From JASHVB01 sp049522565 (lineage in GTDB: Bacteria; Pseudomonadota; Alphaproteobacteria; Acetobacterales; Acetobacteraceae), in assembly GCA_049522565.1 (NCBI GenBank), contig JBEKNT010000334.1, positions 1-7,838 on the forward strand: DNA of 7,838 nucleotides. Reading direction: 5' to 3'. Numbering within the stretch: position 1 is the stretch's first letter; every line of letters starts with the position of its first letter. A program made the position numbers and the translations under genes. Under the pieces are notes generated by a model that was not told where the DNA came from, made no database searches, and saw only the letters and a list, made by a program, of their open reading frames with translations. Positions 1 to 6,420 of this stretch are shown piece by piece.

Positions 1-87
1 AGCGCAGAGTAGCTTTGTCCGCCGTACCAGAAGCCCGTTTCGCCCGTTCTGACCGGCCTGAGTTACAAGCCTGACCGCAAGATTTGA
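1..87. other. Non-coding downstream flank of the ABC operon
   Basis: This short stretch lies beyond the stop codon of the last transporter gene and runs to the window edge. No convincing coding sequence was seen. A weak imperfect inverted repeat (CAGAA at 28-32 with TTCTG at 47-51) encloses two copies of GCCCGTT (33-39 and 42-48). No T-rich tract follows on either strand, so it is not called a terminator. The transporter operon's real end may lie outside the window. Confidence 0.4.
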
Positions 88-1047
88 TCAGGCGAAATGG
101 CAGGCAACGAAATGTCGCGGGGCCACCTCGCGCAGAGCGACCGGCTGAGCGCAGATCGGCGCCGCCAGCGGACACCTGCCACGCAGACGACATCCTTGCA
201 CGACGGCAGAGGCACCCGGCGGCTCGCCACGCAATACGAAGCGGCTGCGGCGCCGGTCCGGATCGGGCACCGGCACCGCGGAGATCAGGGCGCGCGTATA
301 GGGATGCCGCGGATCGCCGATGACCTGCGCGGCGTCGCCATGTTCGACGATCACACCAAGATACATCACCGCAATCCGCCCGGCCAGATATTTCACGGTC
401 GCAATGTCGTGCGAGATGAACAGATAGGCCAGGTCGAGTTCCGCGCGCAGCCGCTCGAGCAACAGGATGACGCGCGAGCGCAGGGACACGTCGAGTGCCG
501 ACGTGGGTTCGTCCAGCACCACCAGCCGGGGCTGGGTGACGATCGCGCGCGCGATATTGGCCCGCTGCCGCTGCCCGCCCGAAAGTTCGTGCGGGTAGCG
601 ATCCGCCAGTTCGAGCCCGAGACCGACATGCTCCAGCACCGCTTCGGCGCGTTCCCGCCGCTCCGCCCGGCCAAGCTCCTCGTGCAACAGCAATGGCTCT
701 TCCACCATCCGGCGCACCGTCATCCGAGGGTTGAGCGCCGCCGCGGAATCCTGAAACACCATCTGCACCTGCTTGCGCATTGCCCGCAGCCCGGACCGGT
801 CCAGGGCGCACAGATCCACCCCCGCCAGCCGGATGGCGCCGCGGCTCGGCTCGATCACGCGCAGAATGCAACGGCCCAGCGTGGACTTGCCGCATCCGGA
901 CTCGCCGATCAAACCCAGCGTCTCGCCGGCGTCGATCGTCAGGCTCACGCCATCGACGGCCCGCACGCCGCCGCCGGCACCGCCGAACCGCTTCAGCGGG
1001 AAATGCTTGGCCAGGTCTTCGACCTCAAGCAGCGCTGGCACGGGCAT
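88..1047 (-). CDS. ABC transporter ATP-binding protein, DppF/OppF-like
   Basis: One of two cytoplasmic ATPases that would power the importer encoded upstream. The 319-residue product has all the nucleotide-binding motifs: Walker A GESGCGKST (residues 48-56), Q-loop Gln99, signature LSGGQ (155-159), Walker B ending in LDEPTSALD (178-186) and the switch His213 in SHD. The C-terminal oligopeptide-transporter extension starts around HPYTRAL (248-254) and holds four cysteines (286, 292, 299, 316) spaced as in DppD/OppD/OppF proteins, where such cysteines have been linked to an iron-sulfur site. The N-terminus, which begins directly with LLEVEDLAKHFPL, fits OppF/DppF. The ATG lies inside the end of the DppD-like gene (23-nt overlap) and has no clear Shine-Dalgarno, so translation is probably coupled. 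It is the last gene of the operon in the window. The family call is firm; the substrate cannot be told from an ATPase. Confidence 0.95.
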   Translation of the reverse strand: MPVPALLEVEDLAKHFPLKRFGGAGGGVRAVDGVSLTIDAGETLGLIGESGCGKSTLGRCILRVIEPSRGAIRLAGVDLCALDRSGLRAMRKQVQMVFQDSAAALNPRMTVRRMVEEPLLLHEELGRAERRERAEAVLEHVGLGLELADRYPHELSGGQRQRANIARAIVTQPRLVVLDEPTSALDVSLRSRVILLLERLRAELDLAYLFISHDIATVKYLAGRIAVMYLGVIVEHGDAAQVIGDPRHPYTRALISAVPVPDPDRRRSRFVLRGEPPGASAVVQGCRLRGRCPLAAPICAQPVALREVAPRHFVACHFA

Positions 1048-2002
1048 GCGCTACGGCAAAGCAGGCGGCGGCATGGCCAGGGCCGATCGCCAGCAGCTCC
1101 GGGCGGCTCTGTCGGCACCGCGCCGACACCAGGTCGCACCGGTCGGCGTAACGGCATCCCGGTGGCGGATGCAGCAATGGCGGCACCGCGCCCGGTATCG
1201 GCGTCAAGGCGACATCCGCGTCGATGCGCGGAATCGCCGCCACCAGCGCCCGCGTGTACGGATGTGCCGGATGACGGAACAGGCTGCGCACCGGTGCCAC
1301 TTCCGCGAGCTGTCCGGCGTGCATCACCGCGACGCGATCGCAGGTTTCCGCGACCACGCCAAGGTCGTGCGTAATCAGGATGATCGCGCTGCCGGTCTGC
1401 ACGCAGACGTCGCGCAGCAGGTCCAGGATGCGCGCGGCGATCGACACGTCCAGCCCGGTCGTCGGCTCGTCCGCGATGAGCAATCGCGGCGCGCTCGACA
1501 ACGCCATCGCCACCATGATGCGCTGACAGGTGCCGCCGGAAAGCTGATGCGGGTACTGCCTTGCCTTGCCGCCGGCGTCCGGGATTCCCACCTGCTCCAT
1601 CAGGGCGATGGCCCGGCGCGCGGCCGCGGCACGCGATGCACGCTCGTGCAGCCGGATCAGCCGGGCGATCTGCTGTCCTACCGGAATGACCGGATTCAGC
1701 GAGGTGCGCGGACTCTGCGGCACCAGCGCAATCCGGCGTCCGCGATAGGTCCGCTGTTCCGCCTCCGGCATGCGCAGAATGTCGTGGCCCTCGAAGCGGA
1801 CGGCACCGCGCACCACGTGCCCGGGCGGACGGATCAGGCCCAGAATGGCAACCCCGGTCACCGACTTTCCGGAACCCGATTCGCCGACCAGACCGACGAT
1901 TTCGCCCGCCTCGACGTTGAGGCTGACACCGTCCACCGCCTGCACCGTGCCATCCTCGGTGTGGAAGTGGATAACGAGGTCCTCGATTTCCAGCAGGCTC
2001 AT
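1025..2002 (-). CDS. ABC transporter ATP-binding protein, DppD/OppD-like
   Basis: The second ATPase of the importer, 325 residues, expected to pair with the DppF-like subunit under the permeases. Visible motifs are Walker A GESGSGKSV (40-48), Q-loop Gln96 in VPQSP, signature LSGG at 154-157, Walker B ending in IADEPTTGLD (176-185) and switch His212 in THD. The C-terminal extension (HPYTRAL at 247-253 onward) carries cysteines 283, 289, 296 and 314 in the family's four-Cys pattern. The signature continues as TCQR, where DppD/OppD proteins usually have M-x-QR, a small oddity. The reading frame is open well upstream (to a GTG at 2161), but the conserved N-terminus MSLLEIEDLVIHF starts at the ATG at 2002. 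That ATG overlaps the permease stop as ATGA and is preceded by a G-rich tract (GCGGGGGG) that can act as a Shine-Dalgarno. Family is certain; specificity is unknown. Confidence 0.95.
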   Translation of the reverse strand: MSLLEIEDLVIHFHTEDGTVQAVDGVSLNVEAGEIVGLVGESGSGKSVTGVAILGLIRPPGHVVRGAVRFEGHDILRMPEAEQRTYRGRRIALVPQSPRTSLNPVIPVGQQIARLIRLHERASRAAAARRAIALMEQVGIPDAGGKARQYPHQLSGGTCQRIMVAMALSSAPRLLIADEPTTGLDVSIAARILDLLRDVCVQTGSAIILITHDLGVVAETCDRVAVMHAGQLAEVAPVRSLFRHPAHPYTRALVAAIPRIDADVALTPIPGAVPPLLHPPPGCRYADRCDLVSARCRQSRPELLAIGPGHAAACFAVAHARASAA

Positions 2003-2874
2003 CGTACCCCCCGCATGCGCGGGTCGAGAATGTCGCGCAGCGCGTCGCCGATCAGGTTGAACGACAGCACGGCGAGCATGATCGCGAGGCCGGGGAACAG
2101 GAAAAGCCACCACTCGCCGGTAACCATCTGGCTGGCGCCTTCCGCGGTCATCTCGCCCCACTCGCTGGCCGGAGGTTGGATGCCGAGACCGAGGAACGAC
2201 AGCGTCGCCATGGTGAGCAATGCGAAGCCGGTGGCAAGCGTCGCCTGCACGATCAATGGCGGAATGCAGTTCGGCAGCAGATGCACGAACAGAATGCGAC
2301 GCGTCGGATTGCCGACGGTGAGCGCGGCTTCGGCGTATTCCATCTCACGCGCGCGCAGCACCTCGCCACGCATCAGCCGCAGATAGGTGGGCACCTGGGT
2401 AATCGCGATGACCAGGATCAAATTGCCGGTTCCGCTGCCGAGCGCTGCCGCCAGCCCCATCGCCAGCACGAGCGCCGGGAACGCCAGCACCGCGTCCACC
2501 GCGCGCATCACCAGCATGTCCAGCCAGCCGCCGCGATAGCCGGAGATCATCCCGATGAACGACCCCACCGCCAGGGCGGCAGAGGTGGCGGCCAGCGGCA
2601 CCGCCAGATCGACCCGCGCGGCATAGATGATCCGGGAAAATTGATCGCGGCCATAGACGTCGGTGCCGAACCAATGCGGCCAGCACGGCCCGAACAAGGC
2701 TGCCGTCGGGTCCGTGTCGTCAGGCCCGAACGGCATGATCCAGGGCGCCAGCGCGGCGATCAGCACCAGCGCCGCCAGCGTGCCGACCGCAGCCAGGGAC
2801 ACGGGATTGCGCCGCAGCCGCCGCATCCCCGGCCAGCCAGTCCAGGGATGTCCCGGCAGCGCCAGCCCCGCCAT
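1999..2874 (-). CDS. ABC transporter permease, DppC/OppC-like
   Basis: Inner-membrane permease of 291 residues forming half of the translocation channel. It shows the DppC hallmark after the first membrane helix: HWFGTDVYGRDQFSRIIYAA (67-86), matching the family's GTDxxGRDxxSR box. The cytoplasmic EAA loop that contacts the ATPases is at about 179-202 (EYAEAALTVGNPTRRILFVH). The typical SFLGLGIQPPASEWGEM segment lies at 226-242. About six hydrophobic helices are apparent (roughly 25-47, 88-112, 122-145, 150-165, 208-233 and 257-277). The chosen ATG at 2874 overlaps the preceding permease stop by one base (TGATG), pointing to termination-reinitiation. The frame stays open upstream to 3171, but that stretch is antiparallel-frame shadow of DppB and does not resemble a permease. 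An internal Met17 (2826) is a weaker alternative start. Confidence 0.95.
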   Translation of the reverse strand: MAGLALPGHPWTGWPGMRRLRRNPVSLAAVGTLAALVLIAALAPWIMPFGPDDTDPTAALFGPCWPHWFGTDVYGRDQFSRIIYAARVDLAVPLAATSAALAVGSFIGMISGYRGGWLDMLVMRAVDAVLAFPALVLAMGLAAALGSGTGNLILVIAITQVPTYLRLMRGEVLRAREMEYAEAALTVGNPTRRILFVHLLPNCIPPLIVQATLATGFALLTMATLSFLGLGIQPPASEWGEMTAEGASQMVTGEWWLFLFPGLAIMLAVLSFNLIGDALRDILDPRMRGVR

Positions 2875-3890
2875 CAGCCGAGCCGGATACGCGGATCGGC
2901 CAGCCCGTAGGCCACGTCCACCGCAAAGTTCACCAGCACGTACATCACCGCCACGAACAGCACGAAGGATTGGATCGGCGCCGAATCTTTCGTCATCAGC
3001 GCGGTCACCGCGTAATTGCCGATGCCCGGCCAGGCGAACACGCTCTCGACCACCGCATTGCCGGCCATCAGGAAGCCGAACACGACGCCAAGCGTGGTGA
3101 TGACCGGGATCAACGCATTGCGCAATGCGTCGCCATAGATCACCTGGCGTGCCGGCAGTCCCGCGGCCCATGCTGCCTTGACGTAGTCGGAGACCAGCGT
3201 TTCCAGCATCGACGCCCGGACCATGCGCGCCAGCGGCGCCATGATGCTGATCGCCAGGGTGAACGACGGCAGTGCCAGATGCGCCAGGCTGGAGCCGAGC
3301 GCGCGCCAGTTGCCGGTCAGCACCGAATCCACGACATAGAGTCCGGTCAGGTGCATGGGTGCCGCGACGTCCGGGCCGAGCCGGCCAAGCGGCGCCGGCG
3401 CGATGCCCAGCAAATAGAAAAACACGTAGATCAACAGCAGCCCGGTCCAGAAGCTCGGCAGCGCCACGCCGGCGACGGCAACCACGCGGCCCAGATGATC
3501 GATCAGCTTGTCCCGGTGCAGCGCCGACAGCACGCCAAGCGGCAGGCCGAAGACGACCGCCAGAACCAGGCTGGCCAGCGTCAATTCGAGCGTCGCCGGC
3601 AGGCGCTGGGCAAAATCCTGCAACACCGGCCGCCCGGTCGCGGCGCTTTCGCCCAGGTCGCCATGCAACAAGCCCGCGACATAGCGCTCGTACTGCACGG
3701 GAATCGGCCGATCGAGCCCCATCTGGTGCTCGACCTCCTTGATATAGGCGGGCGTCGCGAAGGGACCGGCCTTCACCAATGCGGGGTTGCCAGGCAGCAG
3801 CACGGTCAGCAGGAAGCTGATCAGCGTCACGCCGAACAATGTCGGGATGACCAGCGCCAGGCGTCCAACAACGTACCAGGCGAACGCCAT
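2874..3890 (-). CDS. ABC transporter permease, DppB/OppB-like
   Basis: Inner-membrane permease of 338 residues, partner of the DppC-like subunit. It begins with an N-terminal helix typical of DppB (about 8-33, ending in LLPGNPA), followed by a periplasmic loop containing MGLDRPIPVQYERYVAGLLHGDLG (57-80). Other family marks are LPATLELTLAS (97-107), the EAA cytoplasmic loop DYVKAAWAAGLPARQVIYGD (235-254) followed by ALRNALIP (255-262), and the closing VESVFAWPGIGNYAVTAL segment (281-298) and DPRIRLG C-terminus. Length is close to the family norm. It starts 22 nt after the binding-protein stop. The nearest purine-rich stretches (GAGG at 3909-3906, GGA at 3904-3902) lie rather far from the ATG. 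The GGCGAG half of the stop-codon stem-loop overlaps the first of them, so translation of this gene may be dampened relative to the binding protein (inference). Confidence 0.95.
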   Translation of the reverse strand: MAFAWYVVGRLALVIPTLFGVTLISFLLTVLLPGNPALVKAGPFATPAYIKEVEHQMGLDRPIPVQYERYVAGLLHGDLGESAATGRPVLQDFAQRLPATLELTLASLVLAVVFGLPLGVLSALHRDKLIDHLGRVVAVAGVALPSFWTGLLLIYVFFYLLGIAPAPLGRLGPDVAAPMHLTGLYVVDSVLTGNWRALGSSLAHLALPSFTLAISIMAPLARMVRASMLETLVSDYVKAAWAAGLPARQVIYGDALRNALIPVITTLGVVFGFLMAGNAVVESVFAWPGIGNYAVTALMTKDSAPIQSFVLFVAVMYVLVNFAVDVAYGLADPRIRLG

Positions 3891-3906
3891 GTCGCGCGGG
3901 GTCCGC

Positions 3907-3921
3907 CTCGCCTCAGGCGAG
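3907..3921 (-). other. Stem-loop on the binding-protein stop codon
   Basis: On the minus strand CTCGCC and GGCGAG form a perfect 6-bp stem whose 3-nt loop is the TGA stop codon of the solute-binding protein gene. No U-run follows, so it is not a classic terminator. Hairpins between a binding-protein gene and its permease genes are known in other ABC operons to stabilise the upstream mRNA or reduce downstream expression. A similar role is inferred here. Confidence 0.5.
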
Positions 3922-5550
3922 CTTCATTGGATAGAACCGCTCGAACGTGTCCCAACGCTTCTCGATCCCGACCAGGTCGGCACGCATGACGCGGGTCCAG
4001 TTGTCGTACCACAGGAAGCCCCAGACCGCATCGTCGATCAGGATCTTCTGCGCCTGTTTCGCCCCCTCCAGGCGCTTTCCCGCATCCTGCTCGAACATGT
4101 TCGCATCGATCACCGCGTCGAGCGCGGGGTTGGCATAGAACGACGTGTTCGTCGCCTTGGCCTTGCTGTGGAAATTGAAATACAGGTGGTAGAACGGGTC
4201 GTTGATCCACGACTGCCATGACTCGATCGAAAGCTGGTGGCTGCCCTGGCTGGCCATCTGCCGGAACGTCGCGTCGGTCTCCTTCACGATGTTGACGGTG
4301 AACCCGATGTTTTGCAGTTCCCGCTGAATCCACACCGCGGCCTCTTCGTGCGGCTGCCAGCCGACGCGGATCGCCAGCTCCACCGGCAGCGGCGCGCCGC
4401 CAGGCCCCGCCTGCTTCATCAGCGCCTGCGCATGCGCGATGTCGTATCTGAACGGCGACAGCGACGCGTCATAGCCCGGCGTAAGGCTGGGCAGCGGACT
4501 CTTCATCTGCGCACCATAGCCGAACAGCACGTTCGGAATGATCGCCTGGATCGGGATGGCGTAGTTCACCGCCTGCCGCACCTCCGGCTTGTCGAACGGC
4601 GGCTTGCTGGTGTTCATGCTGAGCCAGTGGCAGGTCGTGTCCGGGACGGTGACGATCGTCAGATCCTTGTCGCCTTCCAGGCTCTTGATGCTGCGCGGCG
4701 ACAGGCCCGAACGGCCGGCGACGAAGTCGATCGCCTTGCGCTTCAGCAGCAGCAGCCGGTCGGATTCGTTTGGCACGAACTTGCAGTCGATGCGTTCGAA
4801 GAAGGGTGCCGGCCGCCAGTACGGCTTGGTCGCCTCCAATACCACGCCAACCCCCGGCTCGTTCCTGGTCAACTGGTACGGTCCGAGTCCGGCGGTGTTC
4901 CGCTTCAGCCAGGCCGTTGCCCAGGGATCGTCCGGCGTGGCGTGCGGCTTCACCTCATCGGGGTCCAGCAATGCATCGTTCGCCAGCGCCATGGCGTCGA
5001 GCGCCAGCGGGCTCGCCGCGGGCATGTGGATCGCCACCGTTTCGTCATCGCGCAGTTCGAACTGTTCCGGCTTGGTCACGCGCAGCAGCAGCGGCAGCAC
5101 CAGCCGCATGTAGCCGGGCGATTGCAGGCTGCGATCCAGCATATACTTCACCGCCGCCGCATTGACCGGCCGGCCGCTGGGAAAAATCATGCCCTTGCGG
5201 ATTTGCATCACCAGCGTGGCGCCGTTGTCCTCGAACGACCAGGCGCTGGCAACGCTGCCGTCGAATTGCTCGGGCTTCGAGCGATAGAGACCCGGCGCCC
5301 CCGCCACCGGATCGACCTTCCACATCAGCGGGCTGTCATAGATGTTCGCCTGCACGGTGTACGCACCGATCGACTTGAACGACGCCGGATCGAGCGTGTC
5401 GATGTCGGTGTCCCACGCAACCGTCAGCGTCCGCGGCTCGGCGGCCTGTGCCGGTCGCGCACCAGGCGCAACGGCAAGGCCGGTGCCCAGCGCCGCCGCC
5501 CCCGAGGCCGCGAGTTTCAGGAAATCCCGCCGCGCCGTGCCGCCGCTCAT
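3913..5550 (-). CDS. Peptide/opine-type ABC transporter substrate-binding protein (SBP_bac_5), Tat-exported
   Basis: Periplasmic receptor of the importer, 545 residues. The N-terminus carries a twin-arginine signal: ARRDFLK at 6-12, a hydrophobic stretch (13-28) and a probable cleavage after AQA (34-36). No lipobox cysteine follows, so a soluble periplasmic protein is expected. The mature part is a family-5 extracellular binding protein: TLTVAWDTDIDTLDP (41-55) near the start, GLGPYQLTRNEPGVGVVLEA (221-240) then KPYWR, and MNTSKPPFDKPEVRQAVNYA (312-331). The length fits the DppA/OppA group. The frame remains open 305 codons upstream, but that part is antisense to the IclR gene and unrelated; the signal peptide fixes the start at 5550, or at an ATG four codons earlier (5562). 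A G-rich stretch (GGGGGC) lies just before 5550. It is the first gene of the leftward operon, directly behind the shared promoter region. Ligand cannot be read from sequence; the neighbours suggest a hydantoin-like or cyclic amide compound (inference). Confidence 0.93.
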   Translation of the reverse strand: MSGGTARRDFLKLAASGAAALGTGLAVAPGARPAQAAEPRTLTVAWDTDIDTLDPASFKSIGAYTVQANIYDSPLMWKVDPVAGAPGLYRSKPEQFDGSVASAWSFEDNGATLVMQIRKGMIFPSGRPVNAAAVKYMLDRSLQSPGYMRLVLPLLLRVTKPEQFELRDDETVAIHMPAASPLALDAMALANDALLDPDEVKPHATPDDPWATAWLKRNTAGLGPYQLTRNEPGVGVVLEATKPYWRPAPFFERIDCKFVPNESDRLLLLKRKAIDFVAGRSGLSPRSIKSLEGDKDLTIVTVPDTTCHWLSMNTSKPPFDKPEVRQAVNYAIPIQAIIPNVLFGYGAQMKSPLPSLTPGYDASLSPFRYDIAHAQALMKQAGPGGAPLPVELAIRVGWQPHEEAAVWIQRELQNIGFTVNIVKETDATFRQMASQGSHQLSIESWQSWINDPFYHLYFNFHSKAKATNTSFYANPALDAVIDANMFEQDAGKRLEGAKQAQKILIDDAVWGFLWYDNWTRVMRADLVGIEKRWDTFERFYPMKLA

Positions 5551-5577
5551 GCCAGCCCCCATCCCGCAGATTGCGGC

Positions 5578-5606
5578 TTGTCTTATCAGGAGTGTTCCAT
5601 TATCGT
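5578..5606 (+). promoter_or_regulatory. Candidate sigma70 promoter for the iclR-DUF917-hyuA operon
   Basis: TTGTCT (5578-5583) and TATCGT (5601-5606) are separated by 17 bp. Each matches four of six consensus positions. The predicted start is near 5613, leaving roughly a 30-nt leader before the regulator's ATG. One arm of the inverted repeat lies in the spacer. Prediction by eye only. Confidence 0.35.
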
Positions 5607-5609
5607 CAA
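5582..5609 (-). promoter_or_regulatory. Candidate sigma70 promoter for the ABC transporter operon
   Basis: Read on the minus strand, TTGACG (5609-5604, five of six consensus bases) is followed after 16 bp by GATAAG (5587-5582, four of six). The start would fall near 5575, giving a leader of about 25 nt before the ATG at 5550, which favours that start over 5562. One arm of the inverted repeat falls between the two boxes. Prediction by eye only. Confidence 0.45.
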
Positions 5610-5633
5610 CCCAAGTTCGAGAAAATGGAACAC
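5592..5633. promoter_or_regulatory. Perfect 10-bp inverted repeat, probable IclR-family operator
   Basis: GTGTTCCATT (5592-5601) and AATGGAACAC (5624-5633) are exact reverse complements separated by 22 bp. Allowing one mismatch, the match extends inward to 13 positions (12 paired). Arm centres are 32 bp apart, about three helical turns, so both arms face the same side of the DNA, as a tetrameric regulator would need. The TTCCA/TGGAA core resembles the core of E. coli IclR-type operators. The left arm sits inside the spacers of both predicted promoters and the right arm just upstream of the regulator's start codon. This layout fits autoregulation plus control of the transporter operon (inference). 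Confidence 0.6.
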
Positions 5634-5643
5634 GCGGCGGACC

Positions 5644-6420
5644 ATGTCGACCCTGGAAAATGCTGCCTCGGTGCTGCGGTTGTTCTCCCCCGACCGGCAG
5701 GAACTGACCGTGACGGACGCGGCCCGCGCTTTGGGCATGCCGAAAAGCTCCGTGTCCCGGCTGCTGAAGGCGATGCGCGATGCCGGGTTCCTGACCAGCG
5801 TCGCCGCCGCCCCGCGCTACCGCGTCGGCAATCTGTTGTTCGAAATTGCCCAGATGCATCGGCAGAATTCCGACCTGATGCAGCTTGCCGATGCCGAGCT
5901 TGGCGCGATCTGCCGGGAGACGCGGCACACCGGCTACATCTCCATTCTCGACGGCGCGGATGTCCTGGTGCTGCGGATGCTTCCCGGTCGCGACGCGTTG
6001 CGGGTGGTCACGCCGCTCGGCAGCCGGGCCGCCGCCTTCGCAACCGCCAACGGGCGCGCGTTGCTGGCGCGGCTCGGCGACGACAAGGTGCGCGCGCTGC
6101 ATCCCAAGCGCCTGCGGCCGCCATCGCCCAATGCGCCGCGCGCCATGACGGACTTGCTCGCCAGGCTGGCGCAACTGCGCCGCGTCGGATGGTGCGAGGC
6201 GATCGATGAGGCGATCCCCGGCGTCCACTCCGTCGCGGTGGCGGTGGAGGATGCGGCCAATGCGGAAACCCTCGCATTTTGCCTGTCCTTTCCGGATTCC
6301 CATGGCTCGGAGATCGAATTGCGCCGCATGGTTCGCATGCTGACGGGCGCCGCCCGCCGGATTGCCGACAGGGTCGGCGATCGGTACTGGCAATCGCTGC
6401 CGAGGGATCTGGCGGCATGA
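5644..6420 (+). CDS. IclR-family transcriptional regulator
   Basis: DNA-binding regulator of 258 residues, the usual IclR length. The N-terminal winged helix-turn-helix begins MSTLENAASVLRLFSPDRQE and has its recognition region at about 22-50 (TDAARALGMPKSSVSRLLKA, then MRDAGFL). The C-terminal effector-binding domain (about 70-245) shows family landmarks: RVGNLLFEIAQ (60-70), a segment with TANGRALLARLG (134-145), GWCEAIDEAIPGVHSVAVAV (182-201) and the closing amphipathic helix. The frame is open far upstream, but only the ATG at 5644 gives the typical N-terminus; GGCGG just upstream is a modest ribosome site. It is divergent from the ABC operon and its stop overlaps the next gene's start as ATGA, so it is co-transcribed with the DUF917 and HyuA-like genes. 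The inverted repeat upstream is its likely operator. The effector is probably the transported compound or a breakdown product (inference). Whether it activates or represses is not shown. Confidence 0.93.
   Translation: MSTLENAASVLRLFSPDRQELTVTDAARALGMPKSSVSRLLKAMRDAGFLTSVAAAPRYRVGNLLFEIAQMHRQNSDLMQLADAELGAICRETRHTGYISILDGADVLVLRMLPGRDALRVVTPLGSRAAAFATANGRALLARLGDDKVRALHPKRLRPPSPNAPRAMTDLLARLAQLRRVGWCEAIDEAIPGVHSVAVAVEDAANAETLAFCLSFPDSHGSEIELRRMVRMLTGAARRIADRVGDRYWQSLPRDLAA

Noticed and set aside
28..51. Imperfect inverted repeat after the last transporter gene, considered as a terminator.
   Set aside because: The stem is only 5 bp with a 14-nt loop, and no U-tract follows on either strand.
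97..2386. Long plus-strand open frames opposite the two ATPase genes.
   Set aside because: Compositionally biased (Arg, His, Gln, Pro) with no recognisable motifs, and lying opposite clearly real genes.
4237..5643. A long plus-strand open frame runs into the IclR frame from upstream, antisense to the binding-protein gene.
   Set aside because: It is a GC-driven shadow. The IclR N-terminal domain begins at 5644 and the predicted promoter and operator lie in between.
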